Below, in pieces: positions 48,122-56,588 of a DNA stretch of 64,000 nt; position 1 is the stretch's first letter, and each line of letters starts with the position of its first letter. A model generated the notes under the pieces. The model ran no database searches. It was not told where the DNA came from and saw only the letters and a program-made list of their open reading frames with translations. Where the stretch lies: NCBI RefSeq assembly GCF_023541015.1, contig NZ_JALNPR010000006.1:1-64000 (forward strand), read 5' to 3'. Made by a program: the position numbers and the translations under genes. Source of the stretch: Marivivens donghaensis (GTDB lineage Bacteria; Pseudomonadota; Alphaproteobacteria; Rhodobacterales; Rhodobacteraceae).

Positions 48122-49039
48122 ATGAGCGATGTTGAACGACTTGCCGTCCATGACCTAAAACTGCTGCGCGCACTTGTCGTCGTTGCCCGTGAGGGGAACG
48201 TCACACGTGCCGCAGACATCCTGAACCTCTCCCAACCTGCGGTGAGTTTCCAACTGCGCAAGCTGGGTCAATTGAGCGGCCTCGTTTTGTTCAAACGAAC
48301 CGCGACGGGGCTAGAACTTACGAAAGACGGGGCGCTATTGGCGACGAAGGCCGAACAGGTTCTAGGCTCGGTCCAGGACTTCAACCGTCTCCTTCAAACG
48401 ATGCGGACCCATCTTCAGGGCACCTTGCGCGTGGGCACCATCATCGACCCTGAATTCACCCGTTTGGGCGCGTTTTTGCAGCAGATGTTGCAGGTTGGGC
48501 CAGGGGTTTCGACCTCACTTCGGCATGGGATCAGTGGTGAAGTGCTGGACTATCTGCGGAACGACACCTTGGATGTCGGATTTTACCTCGGTGACTTGGA
48601 TCAGCCAGCGGACGCCGAACAGTTCCACGTGCGTCACCTATCTACGCTGACGTATTGCGTGGTGGCGCCACCTGCGCTCTTAGGATCGGCCAAAGACTAC
48701 GATTGGCGCGAACTGGCTGCGTTGCCGTGGATCGGGACACCACCAGCATCGGTTCATAACCGTTTGCTGACAAAAGTTTTTGACCGAATGGGTTTGCGCC
48801 AAAACCAAGTCGCACAGGTCGATCAGGAATCGTCCATGCTCGCAATGGTGCGCACGGGGGTTGGCCTCAGCCTCGCGCGTGAATCCATTGCACTCCGTGA
48901 GGCCCAGTCCGGCAACGTCACCATCCTGACGGGCAAACGACTGGATACATCGCTGAGCTTTCTCTGCCTTGCGCAGCGCCGCGATGATCCAGTTGTTCAA
49001 CTTGCCTTTGAAGCCATTGACGACGTTTGGCCGACTTAA
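48122..49039 (+). CDS. LysR family transcriptional regulator
   Basis: This 305-residue LysR-type protein has the N-terminal winged helix-turn-helix (GNVTRAADILNLSQPAVSFQLRKL, about 25-48) and a periplasmic-binding-like effector domain. It follows the M24 gene on the same strand behind a strong AGAGGAGGG site and runs into the CoA-transferase gene tail-to-tail, with stop codons interleaved (TTAA). In Marinomonas the DMSP-responsive regulator DddR is also a LysR protein next to dddD, so this one could control the nearby catabolic genes. That is inference. Confidence 0.9.
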   Translation: MSDVERLAVHDLKLLRALVVVAREGNVTRAADILNLSQPAVSFQLRKLGQLSGLVLFKRTATGLELTKDGALLATKAEQVLGSVQDFNRLLQTMRTHLQGTLRVGTIIDPEFTRLGAFLQQMLQVGPGVSTSLRHGISGEVLDYLRNDTLDVGFYLGDLDQPADAEQFHVRHLSTLTYCVVAPPALLGSAKDYDWRELAALPWIGTPPASVHNRLLTKVFDRMGLRQNQVAQVDQESSMLAMVRTGVGLSLARESIALREAQSGNVTILTGKRLDTSLSFLCLAQRRDDPVVQLAFEAIDDVWPT

Positions 49040-51549
49040 CTCGGCAGATATTCTTTGCTCCACGTTTCGCTGATCGATCCGTTTTGCAACATCACATCGA
49101 TGTCGGTCTCGTTATAGCCAAGCTCAAGCAAGACCGACCGCGTTGAGGCCCCGTATTTTTCGGCAGGATCCATCATATTCACAGCACTACGAGTGGGGCG
49201 AACGGCAAATGGATCGAGCTGTGTGACCGTATGGCCGCTCGGGTGGTCCTCATAGACCGAGAACGAATAGCTGCCGCGATCAATGCCCGGAGTGCCATCA
49301 GGCGTCCGAACGTAGGCCGCGCGCAAGGCGTCGATGTTGTCACAGACCGCCGCGCCAATATCATTCGCCCGCAACACTTCTAGCCATGCCGCAGAGGTAT
49401 CATTGGCAAACACGCCAGCAAGGAACCCTTCGCGTTCCTCATGGGGCAGGGCGGACAGTCCCGCGAAAGCCTCGATCGCTTCTAGGCGTCCAATGTCTTT
49501 CTCGTAGGTTGAGAGCAGGAGGTATTCCCCTGACGCCGTGTAATAGAACCGCGACAAGGCATCGTAGCCGTTTACATACCGCCCTGACGGTTCATCGAAC
49601 AGACCACGCCCAGTGTAGTCATAGCAGAACGGCACCTGCAGCAGACCGCTGTTCGCAGAAAGCGATGTACGACCGCGACCCGTTTTGCCCGTCTTCAGTT
49701 TTTGATACAGGGCTGTCGCGACGCCCAATGCGCCGCCAAACCCACACATCACGTCAATCGTACCAACGTGCGCATGTTCCTCTGGTTCGCTCATCAGCCC
49801 ACCAAAGCGCAACATAATACCCGTCGTCGCCTGCACGAGGTCATCGTAGCCCACATAATCCGTCCGAGGGCCACGACGCACGCCGCTGAAACAGTCGAGC
49901 TTGCAGAAGATCGCATCGGGGTTCAGCCGCGCGAGGTTATCCGCGTCCAATCCCATCGCTTTGATCTGGTTGTCTGGCGCGTTCCAAACGATCACATCGA
50001 CGGACCGCACGAGGTTCTCAAATACCTTGCGACCATGTTCGGACGTGATGTCTGTCAGAACTGACTTCTTGCCGCGCATGTGCGACATGCCAAAAATCAC
50101 CGTGTTCCACGCGTCGTACATAGGCTTCGATGGATCAAGCTTGATCACCTCAGCGCCAAACCGTGCCAGATAGCTCACCGAATGCGGGCCTGCGATCACG
50201 TTGCAAAGGTCGAGAACGCGGACACCTTCGAGCCAGCCAGACCGATCGTTCGGATCGGTCACACGCGGCAGTTTGGTGCGTTGTTTCTTTAACTGGGCAA
50301 GGGCACTGCTTACATCGACCCAACGGCGTGGGATCGGATAGAGCGCGGCTTCACCGCTTTCCTCTAACCAGACGACAGGTCCAGGTTGGATCATCATTCC
50401 GTATTCAGGATCCTCAACGTCGATCATAAGCCCAGAGGTTTCCGCGTGGTCGTCATTGATCCATTCCTGCAACCAGCGTTGCGGCGCACCGGGGAATTTG
50501 TTGCGACCAAAAATGCGTTCCCACTCTTTGGCGGTTCGCGTGATGAACACTTCTTTCATCTTAGCCGCGATCTTATCCGCCCAGAATTTCGGGAGCGGAT
50601 AAACACCCAGTGACACGTCGGACGACCATTCGCTGGTGGGCTTGTAGGTATCGTCTTCTTCCTGAAGGCCTTCGGCGACAAGATCGTCATAGATACCCAG
50701 CGTCTGCAGACACCGTTTCGCGTGGGTCTTATGGCTCGGACAGACGACATAGAACATCCGACCGTCCTTGCAGAGGTAGCTGCGGTAGAATGGGTCAAGG
50801 AGCTCCTGCAGCTCTTCATAGGTCACATTCATCGGCAGGCCTTCGGTCCGACGACGGGTGATCTCTTGTTCGCGCTGAGTGATATAGCGTTCGGGCAAAC
50901 CGTCGATCTTGATCGAGTTGTAGCACAGGCCTTCCATAACCGCGCTCGCCAACGGCACCTCGATCTGATCACCCAACCCCGTACGTTCCCGTGCCTGAAG
51001 CGCCAAAACCGCAGCAGAGGCCGCCATCATCGCACCGTAGGACGAGGCGAGGGGTAGGGGAGAGAACGAAGGGTTCACGCCCATCAGAACACGGTTCAGC
51101 CCCATATCCGTAAACACGCCCGAACTCGCCGCTATGACGCTTTCGTAAGCGCGCAACTCACGACGTTCTTCGTCCGCTGACGCAAAACCGGGAATCGACA
51201 CGGTGATCAGGTCAGGCTGTGACTGGCGCAATTCCGCGAAATCAATGCCGAGGTTCGCCAGTTTCCCCGGACGGAAATTTTCGACCACGATATCAGCTTC
51301 CGCGATCAGCGCTTTGGCCTGTTCGACACCCTCGGCAGACTTCAGATCGATCGTTACGATCATCTTGTTGCGGTTCAGGGTCGCGTTCGCGGGGCTCTGC
51401 CACATCGGACCACCGGGCGGGTCGATATGCACCACCGTAGCCCCCAGATCGCCAAGGATCATCGCAACCGCGGGGCCAGCGATATATTGTCCAAAATCAA
51501 TGACTTTAACTCCGGCGAGAGGGAGCGTGTCACGGGAAGGGATGGTCAT
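49036..51549 (-). CDS. double CaiB-type CoA-transferase, DddD-like (candidate DMSP CoA-transferase/lyase)
   Basis: This 837-residue protein has two fused class III CoA-transferase (CaiB/BaiF) domains: about 10-410 and 437-825. This size and architecture is that of DddD, which loads DMSP with CoA and cleaves it to dimethyl sulfide and a 3-hydroxypropionyl product. The catalytic Asp occurs only in the second half, Asp599 in HVGTIDVMCGFGG, close to the catalytic Asp602 reported for Marinomonas DddD; the first domain has no Asp at that site. Some DddD-like proteins in roseobacters lack shown activity, so dddD is not asserted. It follows the GMC gene by 24 bases. Confidence 0.82.
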   Translation of the reverse strand: MTIPSRDTLPLAGVKVIDFGQYIAGPAVAMILGDLGATVVHIDPPGGPMWQSPANATLNRNKMIVTIDLKSAEGVEQAKALIAEADIVVENFRPGKLANLGIDFAELRQSQPDLITVSIPGFASADEERRELRAYESVIAASSGVFTDMGLNRVLMGVNPSFSPLPLASSYGAMMAASAAVLALQARERTGLGDQIEVPLASAVMEGLCYNSIKIDGLPERYITQREQEITRRRTEGLPMNVTYEELQELLDPFYRSYLCKDGRMFYVVCPSHKTHAKRCLQTLGIYDDLVAEGLQEEDDTYKPTSEWSSDVSLGVYPLPKFWADKIAAKMKEVFITRTAKEWERIFGRNKFPGAPQRWLQEWINDDHAETSGLMIDVEDPEYGMMIQPGPVVWLEESGEAALYPIPRRWVDVSSALAQLKKQRTKLPRVTDPNDRSGWLEGVRVLDLCNVIAGPHSVSYLARFGAEVIKLDPSKPMYDAWNTVIFGMSHMRGKKSVLTDITSEHGRKVFENLVRSVDVIVWNAPDNQIKAMGLDADNLARLNPDAIFCKLDCFSGVRRGPRTDYVGYDDLVQATTGIMLRFGGLMSEPEEHAHVGTIDVMCGFGGALGVATALYQKLKTGKTGRGRTSLSANSGLLQVPFCYDYTGRGLFDEPSGRYVNGYDALSRFYYTASGEYLLLSTYEKDIGRLEAIEAFAGLSALPHEEREGFLAGVFANDTSAAWLEVLRANDIGAAVCDNIDALRAAYVRTPDGTPGIDRGSYSFSVYEDHPSGHTVTQLDPFAVRPTRSAVNMMDPAEKYGASTRSVLLELGYNETDIDVMLQNGSISETWSKEYLPS

Positions 51550-51573
51550 TTCCGAAATCCTGAAAAGGGGGTG

Positions 51574-53238
51574 TTAGTGTGCATCGGCAAGGATATATCC
51601 CGCCGCTTTTTCAGCAATCATCAGCGTTGGCGAATTCGTATTGCCCGACGTGATCTTTGGCATCACGCCCGCATCTGCAACGCGTAAGCCCTTGATACCT
51701 TTGACGTGCAAACGGCTATCAACAACCGCCATATCATCGTCCGCGCGTCCCATTTTGGTGGTGCCAACAGGATGGAAAATCGTGCTGGCGATGTCACCAG
51801 CAAGGCGGGCCAATTCCTCGTCCGTTTGGAACTGAGGACCCGGTTTCCATTCGACGGGTTTGTATTTGGCCAAAGCAGGCTGCGCCACGATATTACGGAC
51901 CTGACGAATACTCTCTGCTGCGACCAAACGGTCCTCTTCAGTTGAGAGGTAGTTGGGCGCAATTTTCGGCGCGTCAAACGGGTTAGCAGATCGAAGCGTA
52001 ACGCTGCCTGTCGAGGTCGGGTTAAGGTTACAGACACTCGCCGTGAAGGCTGGAAAATCGTGCAACGGATCACCAAATGCATCGAGGCTCAGCGGTTGCA
52101 CATGATACTGCAAGTTGGCATGGGTGCGGGATGCATCGGACCGCGTGAACGCCCCAAGTTGAGACGGCGACATGCTCATTGGGCCAGTGCGTTTTAGCGC
52201 ATATTCCAGCCCGAACATCGCCTTGCCAATCAAACTATTCGCAAGCGTATTCAGCGTCTTAGCGCCTTCTATTTTGAACACGGTACGGATTTGAAGGTGA
52301 TCTTGGAGGTTGCGACCGACACCTTGAACATTGGCAACAACAGGTATGCCATTCGCGGTTAGTTCTTCGGCGGGGCCGACACCTGACAACATCAGAATTT
52401 GCGGCGAACCGATTGCGCCAGCGGACAAAACGACTTCTTTATTAGCAGCGACAGTCACCTGAGCACCTTTGCGGTTCACAACCGCGCCGGTGCATTTCAA
52501 CTGACCATTAGCATCGGTCTCAAAGGTGAGTTTCTCGACCTGAGCCTCAGTCCAAATGGCTAGATTTGGTCGCTTAGACGCTGGCCGCAGAAACGCCTTG
52601 GAACTATTCCAACGCCAGCCAGAGCGTTGATTTACTTCGAAATATCCAACACCTTCATTGTCACCAGTGTTAAAATCTTCGGTGCGGCGCACACCAGATT
52701 GTTCAGCAGCTTCAGCAAAACTATCGAGGATATCCCATCTCAATCGCTGTTTTTCGATACGCCATTCACCACCATGACCGTGCAAATCGGAAAAACGCCC
52801 ATTGTCGCCATCTGCAGGATCTGCGTCATCGTCCAATTTGTAGTGATTTTCATGAGCCTTGAAAGCGGGCAGGGTGTTTTCCCACGACCAATCGTCATCA
52901 CCCGTAAGGTCCGCCCAATTGTCGTAGTCGCGTGCTTGACCGCGCATGTAGATCATACCGTTGATCGACGAACATCCGCCGAGCGTCTTACCGCGCGGAT
53001 ACCGCAACGACCGACCGTTCAAACCAGCTTCGGCTTCGGTATTAAAAAGCCAATCCGTCCGAGGGTTACCGATGCAATATAGATAGCCGACAGGAATATG
53101 TATCCACGGGTAATTGTCTTTTTTACCAGCTTCGAGGAGTAGAACACGGTTCTTTGGGTTAGCAGAAAGACGGTTCGCAAGAAGACATCCAGCTGTCCCA
53201 GCGCCAACAACGACATAGTCAAAGGTCGTAGTGCTCAT
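51574..53238 (-). CDS. GMC family FAD-dependent alcohol/choline dehydrogenase-like oxidoreductase
   Basis: This 554-residue flavoprotein has the FAD-binding GAGTAGCLLANRL at 13-25, the GMC signature regions RYPRGKTLGGCSSINGMIYMRG and GAIGSPQILMLSGVGP, and the active-site His489 (FHPVGTTKMG) and Asn533 (SGNTNSPT). Relatives oxidise choline, polyols and other alcohols. The DddA enzyme of Halomonas, which oxidises 3-hydroxypropionate from DMSP, is of this family. It is the first gene of a two-gene operon with the DddD-like protein, behind a GGGAGGCG site, which supports a shared pathway. The substrate is inferred. Confidence 0.88.
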   Translation of the reverse strand: MSTTTFDYVVVGAGTAGCLLANRLSANPKNRVLLLEAGKKDNYPWIHIPVGYLYCIGNPRTDWLFNTEAEAGLNGRSLRYPRGKTLGGCSSINGMIYMRGQARDYDNWADLTGDDDWSWENTLPAFKAHENHYKLDDDADPADGDNGRFSDLHGHGGEWRIEKQRLRWDILDSFAEAAEQSGVRRTEDFNTGDNEGVGYFEVNQRSGWRWNSSKAFLRPASKRPNLAIWTEAQVEKLTFETDANGQLKCTGAVVNRKGAQVTVAANKEVVLSAGAIGSPQILMLSGVGPAEELTANGIPVVANVQGVGRNLQDHLQIRTVFKIEGAKTLNTLANSLIGKAMFGLEYALKRTGPMSMSPSQLGAFTRSDASRTHANLQYHVQPLSLDAFGDPLHDFPAFTASVCNLNPTSTGSVTLRSANPFDAPKIAPNYLSTEEDRLVAAESIRQVRNIVAQPALAKYKPVEWKPGPQFQTDEELARLAGDIASTIFHPVGTTKMGRADDDMAVVDSRLHVKGIKGLRVADAGVMPKITSGNTNSPTLMIAEKAAGYILADAH

Positions 53239-53353
53239 GAAATTCAGCGCCTCCCGTCGCGTATTTGATCGGGACGAGGGTAGCTAAACAGAGGATCAAC
53301 TCCCAATGAAATCTTGCACGAGAGGATATCAAAGGAATTTATAAACACTTAAG

Positions 53354-53375
53354 ATCAGATACTTACATCTCTGAT
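53354..53375. repeat. inverted repeat upstream of the GMC gene
   Basis: ATCAGA and TCTGAT face each other with a 10-base spacer, 116 bases before the GMC start. The AT-rich 318-base divergent region (53239-53556) contains no reading frame of note, only this repeat and the GCATAA repeats. Confidence 0.4.
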
Positions 53376-53437
53376 TGAGCTGTAGGGCATGAAAAAGAGA
53401 CCATGCTTTTCAAAATCTAGAAGTGTCATTTGCGTCA

Positions 53438-53466
53438 GCATAAAAGGTGCATAATCAGTATTATGC
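53438..53466. promoter_or_regulatory. three GCATAA half-sites, candidate operator between the GMC and LuxR genes
   Basis: GCATAA occurs at 53438-53443 and 53449-53454, spaced 11 bases, and as TTATGC at 53461-53466. The last two form GCATAAT-CAGT-ATTATGC, a perfect 7-base inverted repeat. It lies 90 bases before the LuxR gene and about 200 before the GMC gene. The binding regulator is unknown; LuxR or LysR are candidates. Confidence 0.5.
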
Positions 53467-53556
53467 TAATATATGTGTCAAGAAGTAAGTCTTGGACAGG
53501 TCATCTTACAATGATATCTACTTTAGCGACAAAGATCACATCAGAACGTCCATATA

Positions 53557-54309
53557 ATGAACTTTATTCGTCTCCTCGAAGAAATCACGAACGCTCCGCG
53601 CGTTGACGTTCTTTGGAGCTTGATGACTGAAGCCATGGCGGGATACGGCTTTGATCGTTTGATTTTTGGGTACACGCGGTATCGGACCGAACATTCTTTG
53701 GGCGATCCACTCGACTGGGTTCTGCTGACCAATCAGTCGCCAGAATACATGCGGCACTTCATCGATGAAGGTTTGTATTTCAACGCTCCGATGGTTCGCT
53801 GGGCGCTGGAAAATGAAGGCGCCTGTAGCTGGTCTTGGCTCCATGATCGGATCGCTGCAGGCGAACTGAGCGCCGCAGAAATCGCAGCGTTAGAGTTTAA
53901 TCGATCGATGGATGTTGTCGCTGGCTACACGATCAGTTTCAGTTCCATTTCCGCTCGGACCAAAGGCGCCATTGCGCTGACTGGACGCAAAGGCCTAAGC
54001 CAAGCTGATGTGGATCGAATTTGGGCCGAACATGGCCGCAAAATCGTTCTCATTAACAATGTAGCTTATCTCAAGTTAATGACCCTACCCTACTCCCATG
54101 CGCGACCTCTGACAAAACGTCAGCGCGAGGTTCTCGAATGGGTCGGTGACGGAAAAACGACCCAAGATATTGCACAGATTATGGGCCTTACGGCGGCAAC
54201 AGTTGAGAAACATTTGCGCCTAGCACGCGACAATCTCGACGTCGACACCACCGCACAAGCCGTTCTAAAGGCTGCATTTTTCAACCAAATGTTTGTGATA
54301 GACCCCTAA
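53557..54309 (+). CDS. LuxR family regulator with autoinducer-binding domain (solo, altered pocket)
   Basis: This 250-residue protein has an N-terminal autoinducer-binding domain (about 15-165) and a C-terminal GerE/LuxR helix-turn-helix (about 180-240; LTKRQREVLEWVGDG, MGLTAATVEKHLRLAR). Aligned without gaps to TraR (positions +7), the canonical Trp57, Tyr61 and Asp70 are Tyr64, Phe68 and Ala77, while Pro71 and Trp85 remain as Pro78 and Trp92. Asp70 normally holds the lactone amide, so the ligand is probably not a standard acyl-homoserine lactone. No luxI gene is nearby. No strong ribosome site precedes the ATG. Confidence 0.9.
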   Translation: MNFIRLLEEITNAPRVDVLWSLMTEAMAGYGFDRLIFGYTRYRTEHSLGDPLDWVLLTNQSPEYMRHFIDEGLYFNAPMVRWALENEGACSWSWLHDRIAAGELSAAEIAALEFNRSMDVVAGYTISFSSISARTKGAIALTGRKGLSQADVDRIWAEHGRKIVLINNVAYLKLMTLPYSHARPLTKRQREVLEWVGDGKTTQDIAQIMGLTAATVEKHLRLARDNLDVDTTAQAVLKAAFFNQMFVIDP

Positions 54310-54397
54310 AACAACCTAAACGCGCAAAGTATACGACTGATACTAAGTTAAAGGTCAGGTTTACCGTACTTTTCGCCTCTAAACTTTTACGGTTACC

Positions 54398-54616
54398 TAC
54401 AATTGTCCGTGAGTGGTGGCCTTGGGCCTGGGACAAAGCGATGCGGAACCCCTGTTAATTGTCAGGATAACCGTATCGTTCCGGTTTAACCGGTTGCTGG
54501 GGTGTTAAGGTTTGCCTTGATGGTCCAGCTCATAAAAAGCATGTGGGTGTCCATCCCATCCTGATATCTGCATGATTTTGCGGCGCGACGTTCTCCCGAT
54601 GTCGCGCCGCTTTTTT
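54398..54616 (+). ncRNA. candidate structured non-coding RNA downstream of the LuxR gene
   Basis: A region of about 210 bases has no reading frame but dense pairing: GGAC (54431) with GTCC (54523), CCCC (54449) with GGGG (54499), the palindrome CCGGTTTAACCGG (54481-54493), a small hairpin near 54541-54558, and a perfect terminator at its end. A TACAAT box at 54398 could be its -10 element. It could equally be a long structured 3' end of the LuxR message. It does not look like tmRNA, RNase P or SRP RNA. Confidence 0.4.
54580..54616 (+). terminator. strong intrinsic terminator
   Basis: GCGGCGCGAC (54580-54589) and GTCGCGCCGC (54601-54610) pair perfectly and TTTTTT follows. The 11-base loop contains CTCCC, able to pair with ribosome-binding sites. 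It ends the putative non-coding transcript 270 bases after the LuxR stop. Confidence 0.9.
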
Positions 54617-54640
54617 GTTTTAGTCTCAGGGGCTAAAACG

Positions 54641-54667
54641 AAAAAGGCCCGCCAAAATTGGCAGGCC
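54641..54667 (-). terminator. intrinsic terminator after tsf
   Basis: On the reverse strand GGCCTGCC pairs with GGCGGGCC (one wobble) and is followed by TTTTT. It lies 27 bases past the tsf stop codon and ends the rpsB-tsf transcript. Confidence 0.85.
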
Positions 54668-54693
54668 CCTTCCCTAAAACTGCTAAAGCAGAA

Positions 54694-55566
54694 TTATTTG
54701 TTCATTGCAGCAACTTCAGCTGCGAAGTCGCTAACTTCTTTTTCGATGCCTTCGCCAACAGCCATGCGGATGAAGCCAGTAACTTCAACGCCAGCTTCTT
54801 TAGCGGCGGCTTCGACGGTCAGGTCAGGGTTCACAACGAACGCTTGGCCCAGCAGTGTCGATTCAGCAACAAATTTAGCCATACGGCCAACGATCATCTT
54901 CTCGATCACTGCGTCCGGCTTGCCGGATTCACGTGCGATTTCGATCTGAACAGAGCGCTCTTTTTCAACGAGAGCCGGATCCATGTCCGCTTCGCTGAGT
55001 GCAGCAGGCGACGCTGCAGCGATGTGCATTGCAACTTGCTTACCGAATGCTTCGTTCTCGCCCGAAAGAGCAACCAGAACACCGATTTTGCCCATGCCGT
55101 CCGCAGCAGCGTTGTGAACGTAGGTCACAACAGAAGCGCCTTCGATTACAGCCATGCGGCGCAGGGTCAAGTTCTCACCAATTTTCGCGATTGCGTCGGT
55201 AACAGTCGACTCAACGGATTTGCCCTTGATTTCAGCTGCTTTGAGCGCATCAACGTCAGAAACGGTCAGAGCAGCACCCGCGATTGCGGTAACCATGCCT
55301 TGGAATTCTGCGTTTTTAGCAACGAAGTCGGTCTCAGAGTTAACTTCGATCGCAACGCCTTTGCCGCCAGCTACTGCAACAGCAACGAGGCCTTCAGCAG
55401 CAGTACGGTCAGCTTTTTTCGCGGCTTTCGCGAGGCCTTTGGTGCGGAGCCAGTCTACGGCTGCTTCCATGTCGCCATCAGTTTCGGTCAACGCTTTTTT
55501 AGCGTCCATCATGCCTGCGCCGGTCGACTCGCGCAGTTCTTTCACCATAGCTGCGGTGATAGCCAT
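54694..55566 (-). CDS. tsf: translation elongation factor Ts
   Basis: EF-Ts recycles EF-Tu from GDP to GTP form. The 290-residue protein begins [25 protein letters not shown], the usual UBA-like N-terminus, and has the SETDFVAKN motif near residues 76-84 that contacts EF-Tu. The ATG at 55566 follows AGGAG; an upstream extension of 15 residues is not conserved. It lies 78 bases downstream of rpsB, in the standard rpsB-tsf operon, and uses preferred codons throughout. Confidence 0.98.
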   Translation of the reverse strand: MAITAAMVKELRESTGAGMMDAKKALTETDGDMEAAVDWLRTKGLAKAAKKADRTAAEGLVAVAVAGGKGVAIEVNSETDFVAKNAEFQGMVTAIAGAALTVSDVDALKAAEIKGKSVESTVTDAIAKIGENLTLRRMAVIEGASVVTYVHNAAADGMGKIGVLVALSGENEAFGKQVAMHIAAASPAALSEADMDPALVEKERSVQIEIARESGKPDAVIEKMIVGRMAKFVAESTLLGQAFVVNPDLTVEAAAKEAGVEVTGFIRMAVGEGIEKEVSDFAAEVAAMNK

Positions 55567-55644
55567 TTCACATCTCCTGCAAATTTGGGTGTCCGGGCGC
55601 CGAGATAGCAAGCGCCCGGTAACGATATTGCGACAGTGCCGCGA

Positions 55645-56427
55645 TTAGTTTGCAGCAGCCGCAGCTGCAGCAGCTTCATCAGCCAGAACTTCTTCAGCCA
55701 TTTCTTCAACGGCGCCGAGGTCAAAGCCAGCTTTAGCCATCTGAGCGGACATGCCGTCCAGAGCAGCGCGTGCAGCCAGATCGCAGTAGAGAGCGATAGC
55801 GCGTGCAGCGTCGTCGTTGCCCGGAACAACGTAGTCAACGCCATCTGGCGAAGAGTTGGTGTCAACGATGCCAACAACCGGAATACCCAGTTTGTTTGCT
55901 TCGAGGATAGCCAGGTCTTCTTTGTTTACGTCGATAACGACCATCAGGTCCGGAATGCCGCCCATTTCGCGGATACCGCCGAGCGACGCTTGCAGTTTCG
56001 CCTGCTCGCGTTCAGCGTTCAGACGCTCTTTCTTGGTCAGGCCTTCAAAGCCGCGCTCTGCGGATTCGTCGATTGCTTTCAGACGGTTGATCGACTGCGA
56101 AACAGTCTGCCAGTTGGTCAGAGTGCCGCCGAGCCAACGGTGGTTCATGTAGTACTGAGCGCATTTCTCTGCAGCTTCAGCAACAGGCTTCTGAGCCTGA
56201 CGCTTGGTGCCAACAAAGAGAACGCGGCCGCCTTTGGCAACGGTGTCACGGATGACGTTCAGAGCTTGGTCCAGCATCGGAACAGTCTGAGTTAGGTCGA
56301 AAATGTGGATGCCGTTGCGCGAACCGTAGATGTATTTCTGCATCTTCGGGTTCCAGCGCTGTTTCTGGTGGCCGAAGTGAACGCCAGCTTCAAGCAGCTG
56401 ACGCATGGTGAACTCTGGAAGAGCCAT
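55645..56427 (-). CDS. rpsB: 30S ribosomal protein S2
   Basis: S2 is a component of the small ribosomal subunit. The 260-residue protein shows the family segments [19 protein letters not shown] (12-30), FVGTKRQAQ and [25 protein letters not shown], followed by an alanine-rich tail. An AAGGAATAA site precedes the ATG. It is the first gene of the rpsB-tsf operon; the 161-base gap upstream probably holds the promoter and any S2 autoregulatory leader, which I could not resolve. Confidence 0.99.
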   Translation of the reverse strand: MALPEFTMRQLLEAGVHFGHQKQRWNPKMQKYIYGSRNGIHIFDLTQTVPMLDQALNVIRDTVAKGGRVLFVGTKRQAQKPVAEAAEKCAQYYMNHRWLGGTLTNWQTVSQSINRLKAIDESAERGFEGLTKKERLNAEREQAKLQASLGGIREMGGIPDLMVVIDVNKEDLAILEANKLGIPVVGIVDTNSSPDGVDYVVPGNDDAARAIALYCDLAARAALDGMSAQMAKAGFDLGAVEEMAEEVLADEAAAAAAAAN

Positions 56428-56588
56428 GTCGTTATTCCTTACCGGTTTAGCCTCAGCGGGGGATCAGACATTCGTCCAACCGGAGGATGATATGGGATTT
56501 CTCCCCACAGCACCCGCCCCCGCCTGCGGAGTTGAAGTGGTGCGCGTCTATACCACGCTCACCCAAGACGCAACCCGTTTTACAAATG

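Noticed and set aside
54398-54616. Identification of the structured region as 6S RNA, tmRNA, RNase P or SRP RNA.
   Set aside because: None of their hallmark sequences or layouts are visible, so it was kept as an unnamed candidate.
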